Assembly: GCF_019457615.1 (NCBI RefSeq)
Contig: NZ_CP080414.1
Location: forward strand, 3,855,501 to 3,919,500
From: Shewanella zhangzhouensis
GTDB taxonomy: Bacteria; Pseudomonadota; Gammaproteobacteria; Enterobacterales; Shewanellaceae
Reading direction: 5' to 3'
Length of the DNA: 64,000 nucleotides
This document shows positions 56,011 to 64,000 of the stretch, one piece after another. The notes beneath the pieces are model-generated. The model was not told where the DNA came from and did no database searches. It worked only from the letters and a program-made list of their open reading frames with translations. Positions within the stretch are counted from its first letter, which is position 1; each line of letters starts with the position of its first letter. Position numbers and translations under genes: made by a program.

Positions 56011-56874
56011 TCAGTCGTGAAAAGTCACCTCACCGCTGAGATGGGGTCTGCGCCCTTTTTGATCTCTGAGTTCAAACCTGAGTCCAGCCTCTTTGGCTTC
56101 ACTGGCAAAGGTCACCTCACCGGGCATAAACAGCGGCAATTTAAAGGCCACGTCCAGGGTGCAGGGTCTGTTGCCTATCTCGCCCATCAGCTCGGCAACA
56201 CAGCGCGCCTTGGACCACATACCATGGGCCAGTACCCGCTCAAACCCAAAGCGTTTGGAGAGGAAAGGATGCAAATGGATAAGGTTGAAGTCACCGGACG
56301 CGCGGGCATAGCGCCAGCCCAGTTTATCGTCCAGGGACCAGGTTTTGGGGTTATCCCAGGCCATGTCACTGCCCTTGGGGGGACGGGCGCGGCGACCTGC
56401 GCTTTCAATGCGGTACAGATAAATCGAGTGGGCTTCCCACACCAGTTCATCGCCCACCCAAACCTTGGAGACCAACTCAAATTCCAGGCCGGCATCGGTT
56501 TGCTCACTGGATGCCAGCACGCACTCCAGGCGAACCTGCTCAGACACGGACACCGGACGGTACTGGCTGATGCGGTTTTTCAGGTGGATCATGCCCAGCA
56601 GCGGAAAAGTAATGGCCTCATGGGTGAAGATCACCGCATGCAGGCGAAACGCCAAAATGTACAAAAAGGTAGGGGGCAGCGTCTTGCCATCAAAGTTGAA
56701 CTCACACACTTTGGCATAGTCGGCCACCACCGCTGGCGACAGCGACACCTGGGGCACAGACACGCGGATAACGGGCAGCGGCTGCTGATCCCAACCGGGC
56801 TTACGGCCGAAAAAAATCTTGCGATACAAAGACAACAGCGATGGCATCCCATCCAGTGCCACTTGATGTTCCAT
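56011..56874 (-). CDS. MaoC-like acyl dehydratase family protein
   Basis: 287 residues. The C-terminal hot-dog domain has the MaoC signature YARASGDFNLIHLHP and AHGMWSKA. The N-terminal half looks like a second, degenerate hot-dog. It is likely a hydratase or dehydratase on acyl-CoA; the exact substrate is unknown. Confidence 0.85.
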   Translation of the reverse strand: MEHQVALDGMPSLLSLYRKIFFGRKPGWDQQPLPVIRVSVPQVSLSPAVVADYAKVCEFNFDGKTLPPTFLYILAFRLHAVIFTHEAITFPLLGMIHLKNRISQYRPVSVSEQVRLECVLASSEQTDAGLEFELVSKVWVGDELVWEAHSIYLYRIESAGRRARPPKGSDMAWDNPKTWSLDDKLGWRYARASGDFNLIHLHPFLSKRFGFERVLAHGMWSKARCVAELMGEIGNRPCTLDVAFKLPLFMPGEVTFASEAKEAGLRFELRDQKGRRPHLSGEVTFHD

Positions 56875-57090
56875 GGTGAAGCTTCCCCCCTAACAAAGAG
56901 CGGGAATTATACTCTCATTCACTGCAATGTGTACCCTCAATAAAATCACCAACATATACATATAAATTTCATACACTTAACACATGGCGCACCGACTAAA
57001 TCCGGGATTTGGCACAAACAATGAGAGACTGCCAAAACGGGCCCGGCTGTGAGAAACTAGCGCCCGACCCAGCAGCGCCGGATACTCAGA

Positions 57091-57861
57091 TTGCAAGACA
57101 AAAATTTCGATACCCTCGCGGGTAAGTTTGCCAAGAACATCTACGGAACCCTCAAGGGGGATATTCGTGCGGCCGTGCTGTGGCGCGACCTGGAAGAAAT
57201 GCTGCCACGGTTGGGCGAACGTAAGCTAAGGGTACTGGATGCAGGCGGCGGATTTGGCTTTTTCAGCCAAAAGCTCGCGGCATTGGGTCACAGTGTGGTG
57301 CTGTGTGATATTTCTGCCGAAATGCTCGCCGAAGCCAAGCGGCATATTGCCCTCAGCCCCACGCCCCTGGATATCCAGTGCATTCATGCTCCCATTCAGG
57401 ATTTGTCACGGGATGCCCTGGGGGAGTTCGACCTTGTTCTTTGCCATGCCGTGGTGGAATGGCTTGCCGATGCCAAGGGCACCATGACCAGCCTGCTGAC
57501 ATTGCTCAAGCCGGGCGGCTTGTTTTCGCTGATGTTTTATAACCGCGATGCCATGTGTTTCCACTCGCTCATTGCCGGTAACTTCGGCTATGTGCAATCA
57601 GGATTCAAGGCCAAAAGGGTTAAGCTCAGCCCCAACTTCCCGGTGACAGTGCCCGAGGTGGAAGCCTGGTGTCACGACTGGCAGATGGACATTCATTGCC
57701 GCTCCGGTGTACGGGTTATTCACGACTATTTGAAAAAGGGCAGCCTGTCCACCGAGTACAGTGACGCAGGTCTGATTGAGATGGAACTGAAATACTCCCG
57801 CGAACCGGCCTTTTTGCGACTGGGGCGTTACGTGCACTTTGTAGCCCAAAAGCCCTTGTAG
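57091..57861 (+). CDS. cmoM: tRNA uridine-34 5-carboxymethoxyuridine methyltransferase CmoM (SmtA)
   Basis: 256 residues with a TTG start. MQDKNFDTLAGKFAKNIYG aligns at the first residue with E. coli CmoM, and the same start is preserved. The SAM-binding motif is RVLDAGGGFGFFSQKLA and the C-terminal motif is GRYVHFVAQKP. It methylates cmo5U34 in certain tRNAs. Confidence 0.93.
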   Translation: MQDKNFDTLAGKFAKNIYGTLKGDIRAAVLWRDLEEMLPRLGERKLRVLDAGGGFGFFSQKLAALGHSVVLCDISAEMLAEAKRHIALSPTPLDIQCIHAPIQDLSRDALGEFDLVLCHAVVEWLADAKGTMTSLLTLLKPGGLFSLMFYNRDAMCFHSLIAGNFGYVQSGFKAKRVKLSPNFPVTVPEVEAWCHDWQMDIHCRSGVRVIHDYLKKGSLSTEYSDAGLIEMELKYSREPAFLRLGRYVHFVAQKPL

Positions 57862-57907
57862 TCGAGCCCCTGAAGGTAGCGGCCCCTGCAGTCAGAAACC
57901 CGAGCTA

Positions 57908-58540
57908 TCAAAAGAGTTCTATAGAGCCTGGCTCTGGCACCTTGGCATGCTCGGCCACATCGTTGAGATAAGCCTGCTCTTCGCGCTCGATTTGCGCCAT
58001 GCCGGTCATTTCGAGCCGCTTCAGCCTGACCCTGCCGCTTTGGGGATGAAACAGCACCTTACGGGGCCAGGGACCACCGAGATCTTCCGACATCACGGGT
58101 ATCCCTTCCAATGCCAGATACTCTCTAACAAAAGCGATATTGGACTGACCCACATTGAGCACAGAGATGCGCCCCAGTGTGGCGCCACCAAAGATTTTTG
58201 CCTTGAGACGGGACTTTAGCCCACCGGCACTGAGGATGCCGTTGATTAATTGCTCCATGGCCCAATTGCCGTAACGACAGGAGTAACTGGTGAGTTGGTG
58301 CCAATCTTCATGGAGTACTTTTTCAGGTAACAGAAAGTGGTTTAAGCCGCCAATGCCCATCAAAGGATCCCAGATGCAGGCTGCGACGCAAGATCCCAAA
58401 CGGGTATAGATAAACTCATCCTGACAGGAATAGTAGTACTCACCGGGGTCAACCCGGGCGACTTGCGACTGTTGTTCGTTGTCCCAGAAGCGTGGGATCT
58501 TTTCAAATCCTGGGTATACCAGTTGGGTAGGCAAGGCCAT
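57908..58540 (-). CDS. cheD: Chemoreceptor glutamine deamidase CheD
   Basis: 210 residues. The catalytic Cys51 and His68 (RLGSCVAACIWDP, then GGLNHFLLP) have the 17-residue spacing of characterised CheD proteins. A conserved KIFGGATL is present. It acts on MCP glutamines and may bind CheC-type proteins, one of which is encoded at 44.0 kb. GGAGG precedes the ATG. Confidence 0.95.
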   Translation of the reverse strand: MALPTQLVYPGFEKIPRFWDNEQQSQVARVDPGEYYYSCQDEFIYTRLGSCVAACIWDPLMGIGGLNHFLLPEKVLHEDWHQLTSYSCRYGNWAMEQLINGILSAGGLKSRLKAKIFGGATLGRISVLNVGQSNIAFVREYLALEGIPVMSEDLGGPWPRKVLFHPQSGRVRLKRLEMTGMAQIEREEQAYLNDVAEHAKVPEPGSIELF

Positions 58541-58791
58541 GGGTCCTCCGCGGCTGTCTTCCTGAGTATAGCCAACGCTGGCGAATACCCCGGCAATTCA
58601 GTCACTCGGACGACCCGGCCATGGCTTAAAGAACGAAGGAAGGTGCGAATAAGTCCCGTGCTTGCTCTGCGTGTGCTTAAAGTGGATAGGTGCAAGGCAC
58701 AGTTCGCAGCGAATGGCCCTGGTCCTTCGCACCTCTTTGACTTCCAAAGCCGGTAACGCAGCAGATACCGCTGTAAGGCACGCTCTGCGGC
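58541..58791. other. Non-coding gap between cheD and the TraB/GumN gene
   Basis: About 250 bp with no credible gene or clear hairpin terminator. Confidence 0.4.
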
Positions 58792-59703
58792 TTACTGGCA
58801 GATGCCCTGAGTGGCGGCGCAGTGGCCCAAATGCCCCTTCACCCTGATACCACGCTGGGCCAGAATCGACACCAAACTCTGTTCACCCACCAGATGGCCC
58901 GCTCCCACCACCACCATCAGAGTCGCCGGGGTATCCGCCCGGGTCAGGAGACTCTGCAGCGTATCGGCCATTCTATGGTTTCTGTCCCACAGCAGTGCCT
59001 TTAGCAATTGGGTATCATCACCTTCTGCCATGGAGTCATGCATCAGCGCCGCCAACTCATCACTGTTGCCGCCCCGCCAGCTATTGACCAGGGCGCCGGC
59101 TTCATCGCCAGGGGCAGAAATGGCCTCACGCACCATGGTCCACTGCTGCGACTTGTCCAGCGACGCCATCAGCTTGAACTGATATTCCATGCCTTCCAGC
59201 TCGAATATCGCTTTGCTGCCCCGAGCCCTATCCAGCAAGTGCTGATCAACACCCAATTCCGCCTGATAACCTAACTCGGCATACCGGAGCACGGTAATTT
59301 GCGACGCCTGTATCCAGGGTGAAAGAGGCGCCATGGCCTCGCAGATTGGTTTACGGCTGCGGCAGTATTCCTCCACCACGGTGGCGGACTGGGCATCCGG
59401 AGGCGATGCATCCACACCATAGGTCATCAAGAGACGCTGAATATCGGCTCCTGCCGCACCTATATCCGCTTCCACCACCAGTGCCTTTGCACTGTCAAAT
59501 GCGTTTTCCACCAGCTTGGGCATGGGATAAAAATCCGGGCTGCCCACATGAATGGAGCCGAGCAGATAGACGGTTTTGCCCTGATGGGAGAATTCATAAA
59601 AAGGGGGTTTATCTGATTCTTTCGCCAATAGTGGCGCCGTCGCCGACAGCATCCAGAGTGCCACCGCGCCAATGAACCCTGTCCTTAAACTTGTTGCCTT
59701 CAT
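58792..59703 (-). CDS. TraB/GumN family protein
   Basis: 303 residues. Signal peptide ends near ATAPLLAKE. Family motifs: VYLLGSIHVGSPDFYP, VVEADIG, and VVGAGHLVGEQSLVSIL near the C-terminus. The usual length is about 300. The TIKI/TraB fold suggests a metalloprotease-like enzyme; the substrate is unknown. Confidence 0.9.
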   Translation of the reverse strand: MKATSLRTGFIGAVALWMLSATAPLLAKESDKPPFYEFSHQGKTVYLLGSIHVGSPDFYPMPKLVENAFDSAKALVVEADIGAAGADIQRLLMTYGVDASPPDAQSATVVEEYCRSRKPICEAMAPLSPWIQASQITVLRYAELGYQAELGVDQHLLDRARGSKAIFELEGMEYQFKLMASLDKSQQWTMVREAISAPGDEAGALVNSWRGGNSDELAALMHDSMAEGDDTQLLKALLWDRNHRMADTLQSLLTRADTPATLMVVVGAGHLVGEQSLVSILAQRGIRVKGHLGHCAATQGICQ

Positions 59704-59745
59704 CCTTGCCTCTTATAATCCCGAAAAATCTGATTGGAAGCTGTT

Positions 59746-60054
59746 ATGCCATATACCAAGGTCCTTGAGCAACTGACCGAAAATCTGCAACTGGCCTATC
59801 GTCAGGCAATCGATGCCGACACCCGTCTGGATGAACTGCAAAAAGCCGGCATGGGAAAGTTCAGCCATATCTTCAGCGCGGAAGAGGGGTTTTCAACCCG
59901 CAGCAACAGATTTGGCCCTTATGTTCAGGAGCTGGGTCAGGACTTTGCCGAGCTGAAAGCAGCACAGTTGACGCCCGAGCTTCTGGAACGGGTGGTGCGT
60001 AAGCTCGGTGTGTTGCTGCAAACCCTGCAAGCGTTCAAATCCCAGAGTAAATAA
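59746..60054 (+). CDS. Small hypothetical helical protein
   Basis: 102 residues from ATG 59746. All predicted helix, no TM or signal. It begins MPYTKVLEQLTENLQLAYRQ and ends VLLQTLQAFKSQSK. I do not recognise it. It is divergent from the TraB gene and 64 bp before the EAL-CBS-GGDEF gene. Confidence 0.7.
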   Translation: MPYTKVLEQLTENLQLAYRQAIDADTRLDELQKAGMGKFSHIFSAEEGFSTRSNRFGPYVQELGQDFAELKAAQLTPELLERVVRKLGVLLQTLQAFKSQSK

Positions 60055-60118
60055 GCGGTCATCTTTCTGTCACAGGGCTGCCATAGACTGCCGGAACCTT
60101 GGGCTCCCGGTACACATC

Positions 60119-61870
60119 ATGGCCGCCATAGATTTACAGGCAGAACTGACCAAAATCATTGAAAAGCAAAGCATAGAATCGCTTTTTCAACCCATTTTCA
60201 ATATCAGTGCCGGGAAAATTCACGGCTTTGAAGCCCTCTCCCGGGGGCCAGTCCACAGCCCTTTATACTCCCCCGTCCCCCTGTTTAAAACCGCTGAGCA
60301 TGAAGGACGCCTCAGCGAGCTGGAAACCCTGTGTCGCCAGATTGCAGCGGGGCGTTTTGCCGAGCGAAAACTGCCGGGAAAGCTCTTTATCAACATCTCC
60401 CCCAAGGCCTTGCTGGACCCGGATCACCCCAAGGGTAAAACCCTGACCATGCTGCAGCAGCTGGGCATATCACCTTCACAGGTGGTCATAGAACTCTCGG
60501 AGCAGCATCCTGCTGACGATATCGACCTGCTGAAAACCTGCCTGCTGCATTACCGCAATCAGGGGTTTTTAACCGCCATTGATGATTTGGGTGCTGGCTA
60601 CTCTGGTCTGCGGCTCTGGTCAGAACTGGCACCGGACTATGTGAAAATCGACCGCCACTTTATTCATCAAATCGATAAGCATCCGGTCAAGCAGGAGTTT
60701 GTGCGCTCCATTGTGGAGCTTTGCCAAAGCCTGACCTGTAAGGTCATCGCCGAAGGAATAGAAACCGAGGCCGAGTTGCAGGTACTCAGGCAGCTCGGGA
60801 TCATTTATTGCCAGGGATTTTTACTGGGGCGGCCAGAGACGAATCCGGACAAACACCTGCCCCAGGGGCTTAGCCCACAGCCCAATATGGGACAGGCCAC
60901 CCACAGGTATATAGAAACCGCCGAGAGTCTGGCATGCGGGGCGGTTACTGTGCCCACCGATACCAAACTCAAAAGCATCAGCGATCGTTTCAGCAGCCAA
61001 CCGGCACTGCAGGCTGTGGTGGTGGTCGATGGCGACACGCCGCTGGGGCTTATCAGCCGCACCGCCCTGCTTGAATTATTTTCCACCCCCTATGGCCGGG
61101 CGCTGCATGAAAATCACTGTGTCATCGAAGTGATGGATACCCGGGTGCCCCAATTTGATGCATCAGAGGCCCTGAGCAGTGTCAGCCAACTCCTCACTTC
61201 AGAATCGGATCAGCTCATGGCTCAGCAGTTTTTGATTCTGCGTCAGGGCAAGCTGATAGGCGTAGGACACACCAAAGATTTGCTGGCCCGGATTACAGAG
61301 CACCGCATCAAGGTTGCCCGCCACGCCAACCCACTTACCGGGCTGCCGGGTAATGTGCCTATTCAGGAAGAATTACAACGGCTGAAACAGCAAAGCCGCC
61401 CCTTTTATCTGGTCTATTTCGACCTGAGCCACTTCAAGCCCTACAACGATATCTACGGCTTTTGCCGGGGCGACGAAGTGATTTGTCATGTGGCGTCGCT
61501 GCTGTCGGGGCATCAGGATGCCGACTGCTTTGTGGGTCACATAGGTGGCGATGACTTTGTGATGATTACCACGGACGATCCCGAATACAAGGTGGCCGGG
61601 ATCCTGAAGGATTTTGAGGCTGAAAAACGCAGTTTTTTCCAGGAAGCCCATTGGCAGGCACAATGTATTTCCGCCGAGGACCGCCAGGGTGCAATCAGCC
61701 TGCAACCTCTGACCTCCCTGTGTGCCGGCATACTGTCGCCAAGGCACACCTTCAACGCCACAGAACATGAACTGTCGGCCCTCAGCGCCCGGGCAAAAAA
61801 ACAGGCAAAGCTCACCGACAGTGGACTTTGCCTGCTTGGCAGTACCCCGCCTCAGCTGAGGCAGGCTTAG
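60119..61870 (+). CDS. EAL-CBS-GGDEF protein (c-di-GMP signalling)
   Basis: 583 residues from ATG 60119. The EAL domain is complete in outline: FEALSRGP, FINISP, VIELSE, IDDLGAGYSGL, KIDRHFI, AEGIETEAE and GFLLGRPE. A CBS-pair region follows (about 300-430; QAVVVVDGDTPLGLISRTAL), then a GGDEF domain with the site altered to GGDDF (in HIGGDDFVMI). The EAL domain is probably the active part, while the GGDEF part may be weak or regulatory. It is a likely phosphodiesterase. Confidence 0.9.
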   Translation: MAAIDLQAELTKIIEKQSIESLFQPIFNISAGKIHGFEALSRGPVHSPLYSPVPLFKTAEHEGRLSELETLCRQIAAGRFAERKLPGKLFINISPKALLDPDHPKGKTLTMLQQLGISPSQVVIELSEQHPADDIDLLKTCLLHYRNQGFLTAIDDLGAGYSGLRLWSELAPDYVKIDRHFIHQIDKHPVKQEFVRSIVELCQSLTCKVIAEGIETEAELQVLRQLGIIYCQGFLLGRPETNPDKHLPQGLSPQPNMGQATHRYIETAESLACGAVTVPTDTKLKSISDRFSSQPALQAVVVVDGDTPLGLISRTALLELFSTPYGRALHENHCVIEVMDTRVPQFDASEALSSVSQLLTSESDQLMAQQFLILRQGKLIGVGHTKDLLARITEHRIKVARHANPLTGLPGNVPIQEELQRLKQQSRPFYLVYFDLSHFKPYNDIYGFCRGDEVICHVASLLSGHQDADCFVGHIGGDDFVMITTDDPEYKVAGILKDFEAEKRSFFQEAHWQAQCISAEDRQGAISLQPLTSLCAGILSPRHTFNATEHELSALSARAKKQAKLTDSGLCLLGSTPPQLRQA

Positions 61871-61880
61871 TTCAGACTGG

Positions 61881-62405
61881 TTAAAGCTTGGGTGCAACCT
61901 GCTTTTCAAACCACTGGGTTAACAGACGGACCTCATGGGAAAAAGGTCTGTCATTTATCGGGCGAATGTCGTTCATAAAGTTCAGGTTGGTCAGCTTTTC
62001 ATCGCCGGCAATCACCACCTGCTCGCCATCGAGTACCTGATAACTGAAGCTGATACGTGGGGGATAGATTTCTTTCACCACACGTAAGTCATTGGTGGTT
62101 GCGCCAAAGGTAGGACGCATATCACCGGCCATATCCACATCAGTCACCACCAGCTCCAGACTCTGGTTGGGCTTGAGCGATTTGGCGGCTTCCTTACTCA
62201 GTTCCTTGGTCAGGGTCTCAAACAGGCGATTTTCGAACCTGGACTGGAGTTCACCGCTGGACTTAATGTCGCGGAACTTCTTGGGTTCCTGCCAGCTAAT
62301 TTTTACAGCGCCGTCCTGGGTTTGTGGATCCACAGTGGCTGCATCATCCGCCATCGCTGAACCGGCAACAAAGAGGCCGGCAATCAGAATCATCGGGAAT
62401 TTCAT
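61881..62405 (-). CDS. DUF3016 family protein, secreted
   Basis: 174 residues. Signal peptide KFPMILIAGLFVAGSAMA. Strong Shine-Dalgarno TAAGGAGG. The mature part has the DUF3016 pattern (VKISWQEPKKFRDIKSS, then LVVTDVDMAGDMRP). The function is unknown. Confidence 0.9.
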   Translation of the reverse strand: MKFPMILIAGLFVAGSAMADDAATVDPQTQDGAVKISWQEPKKFRDIKSSGELQSRFENRLFETLTKELSKEAAKSLKPNQSLELVVTDVDMAGDMRPTFGATTNDLRVVKEIYPPRISFSYQVLDGEQVVIAGDEKLTNLNFMNDIRPINDRPFSHEVRLLTQWFEKQVAPKL

Positions 62406-62618
62406 AGGAGCCTCCTTAAGGCCTGTAATCGATTAATTCGCAATCACTTTAGCGAATTCAAGCTGAACCAATACTTAACACAAACTGCCGTAATCAGATG
62501 GCATTCTGAATATAAGCTTCTGTTTATTATTTATTTTAGACAGATTAGTCTCAATTGGTTCCGGTATCAATTTGTATCACCAAAACCCCACCCAAGACTG
62601 AGTGGCGCCGTAAAGACA

Positions 62619-62643
62619 ACGCCCGGCCTGAGTCGCCGGGCGT
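62619..62643 (-). terminator. Terminator after the DUF4240 gene
   Basis: Stem cgcccggc / gccgggcg with loop ctgagtc. The T-run on the minus strand is moderate. Confidence 0.6.
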
Positions 62644-62650
62644 GGCAAGA

Positions 62651-63160
62651 TCAGAAGGGGAACAAGCGGCAAAGCTCAGGATAGTTGGCTTTGAGGTCTT
62701 TGGGGCGGGAGCTGAACTTTTTGCCTGCGGGATTCACGCTGCCGGACGGTACAAAGGGCAATTCTTCCTGGGTCCTGTCTTCATAAAGCTGCCCGGCAAT
62801 CAGGTCGTAGTCCTCCACAAAGGGATAGGCGTAACCGTCCACCGTTGGCCAGCCTGGCAGCCCTGCCAGGGCATCGGGTGTGGCTATCACACGTTCAAAC
62901 CACTCTTGACCGAGGGAGATGAGAAAACAGCGAAATTCGGCAAAGCCATAATCGGTGTCACAACCTGTAATGACATAGGCGGCGCCCCACAGTGGCCAGG
63001 TATAGGCGCGGCGCATCTGCTGGCCAAACAATTTATCAAATGCCTTGAGGGCATCGTTATCCTTTTCGCTTAACGCGTTGCGTAAACGCTCCGCCAGGCT
63101 TTCCTGTGATTCATCCGGGCTTTGGCGGCTTACCAGCTGCCAGAATTCTTGCTCAGTCAT
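62651..63160 (-). CDS. DUF4240 family protein
   Basis: 169 residues. The start MTEQEFWQLVSRQS and the centre (WPLWGAAYVITGCDTDYGFAEFRCFLISLGQEWFERVI) match DUF4240. No catalytic motif is recognised. The function is unknown. Confidence 0.88.
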   Translation of the reverse strand: MTEQEFWQLVSRQSPDESQESLAERLRNALSEKDNDALKAFDKLFGQQMRRAYTWPLWGAAYVITGCDTDYGFAEFRCFLISLGQEWFERVIATPDALAGLPGWPTVDGYAYPFVEDYDLIAGQLYEDRTQEELPFVPSGSVNPAGKKFSSRPKDLKANYPELCRLFPF

Positions 63161-63256
63161 ATCATTGCCTCTGTTTTGGGAGCGCCATTTTACACTGAAC
63201 TGGACTGTCTCTCTGGCTTTTTCTACACTTGGGCGACTTTTTTGCCGGAACCCACC

Positions 63257-63667
63257 ATGAAACTGCCACCGCTGCCCCTGTGCCTGTTGTTTTGCCTCTA
63301 CCTTGTACTGGCGCTCTTATCCATTACCCGCGCCATCATTACCGGTAGTCTGGATATGTTTACGCTTGGGGTATTACCGGTACTGGTGGGCCTGGTGCTT
63401 AAAACGACCTGGGCGCTGTGGGCCGTGCGCATTTATACAGCCATCCAAACCCTTGGCTGCGCTGCACTCGGCGTTACGGCCATTCTGGCCAGCCACATAA
63501 GCCCCGAAGATACCCGGCTGTTCTTCGCCGGGGCTGAAATCCCCCTGTGGCTGGTTGCCGCCACTCTGTTTGTGCTGCTGTCGTTTCAATGGTGGGTGGC
63601 GTTTCTCCCCTCAACCCGCAGGTATCTGCACGTAGCGTCAACAGCCAACACCCCACAAAACAGTTGA
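63257..63667 (+). CDS. Small hydrophobic membrane protein
   Basis: 136 residues from ATG 63257, with about four helices (LPLCLLFCLYLVLALLSIT, FTLGVLPVLVGLVLKTTWAL, QTLGCAALGVTAILA, IPLWLVAATLFVLLSFQ). The family is not recognised. The in-frame region upstream of this start is unlikely to be translated. Confidence 0.65.
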   Translation: MKLPPLPLCLLFCLYLVLALLSITRAIITGSLDMFTLGVLPVLVGLVLKTTWALWAVRIYTAIQTLGCAALGVTAILASHISPEDTRLFFAGAEIPLWLVAATLFVLLSFQWWVAFLPSTRRYLHVASTANTPQNS

Positions 63668-63777
63668 ACGTGGGCTTGAATTCAAGCCTGTTTGATAGGC
63701 GGGCTTGATAAGCATACTTGCCAAAGGCTGAACAACTGGGTTAGCGTTACAAACCCGCAACAACAGTATCAACAGCC

Positions 63778-64000
63778 ATGCATCAATTGTCACCGGGCGA
63801 GCTGTCCATCCTACTGGTGGAGCCTTCAGACACCCAGCGTAAAATCATCATTGCCAGCCTGAAAAATGAAGGCATTCTCAAAATCGAAACCGCCGGTGGT
63901 TTTGATGAGGCCAGGCAAATACTCACAGAGCACAAACCTGATTTGATAGCCAGCGCTATGCACTACAGCGATGGTGATGCTCTCAAGCTGCTGACCTACA
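63778..64000 (+). CDS. Response-regulator-like protein, degenerate receiver (partial, runs off right end)
   Basis: Reads MHQLSPGELSILLVEPSDTQRK and continues to the edge. The strand LSILLVEPSD resembles the start of a CheY receiver (one acidic residue of the pair is present as Glu, with Asp a few residues on). The expected phospho-acceptor strand reads PDLIASAMHYSDGDAL, with no Asp at the usual place. It is a non-canonical receiver. Further domains lie outside the window. Confidence 0.7.
   Translation, partial: MHQLSPGELSILLVEPSDTQRKIIIASLKNEGILKIETAGGFDEARQILTEHKPDLIASAMHYSDGDALKLLTY

Overview
The window is most likely from a gammaproteobacterium of the genus Shewanella. The basis is recognition of protein families and gene types (RapA, CmoM, RraB, PlsC, a 97-residue GroES, DUF3016, DUF3530, a marine-type VIT/VWA sortase-target protein, many sensory and c-di-GMP proteins), not a database search. 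Most of it is dense, fairly GC-rich chromosomal backbone. No rRNA, tRNA, CRISPR array, transposase or integrase was seen.

Left part (1-13.8 kb): a VIT/VWA surface-type protein runs off the left edge, followed by a small HTH regulator. A two-gene signalling operon comes next: an MHYT-PAS-PAS hybrid kinase with receiver and HPt domains, overlapping an HD-GYP response regulator. After it lie an MFS transporter with an unusual acidic tail, a 763-residue secreted protein of unknown function, a LabA-type NYN protein, a 750-bp AT-rich gene-free stretch and a Tim44-domain membrane protein.

Accessory island (about 13.83-18.5 kb): between two strong terminators lie three genes with a different look. 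They encode a putative PD-(D/E)XK-fold protein, a NYN-LOTUS protein (candidate RNase with an RNA-binding domain) and an AIPR-family abortive-infection protein. The last two are visibly AT-richer than the backbone. Structured inverted repeats lie on both sides of the AIPR gene. This is the best candidate here for an undescribed (anti-phage) system.

Middle (18.6-46 kb): groES-groEL behind a recognisable sigma-32 promoter; a MATE exporter; a 7-bp tandem repeat of about 17 copies; a LysR regulator divergent from an RND efflux pair; a DUF/unknown periplasmic protein; a secreted zinc metalloprotease; a large Cache/PAS hybrid kinase with two receivers; a PIN-PhoH ATPase divergent from rapA; an amidohydrolase; a DUF3530 protein; a YqhA-type membrane protein; a crotonase; and an operon of a receiver-CheC/CheX-like protein with a diguanylate cyclase.

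Right part (46-64 kb): rraB, plsC, and a metal (probably zinc) uptake operon containing a small Cys/His protein, a His/Glu-rich outer-membrane protein, a binding protein and a permease, but with no ATPase in view. Then come a 40-residue membrane peptide, a zinc-ribbon membrane protein, an MscS channel, formate-THF ligase, an aldo/keto reductase, a MaoC-type dehydratase, cmoM with a TTG start, cheD, a TraB/GumN protein, a small conserved-looking protein, an EAL-CBS-GGDEF protein, DUF3016 and DUF4240 proteins, a small membrane protein, and a receiver-like gene cut by the right edge.

Recurring themes are sensory signalling (two large hybrid kinases, HD-GYP, GGDEF, EAL, CheD, CheC-like) and envelope or efflux functions, with one compact defence-like insertion downstream of groEL.
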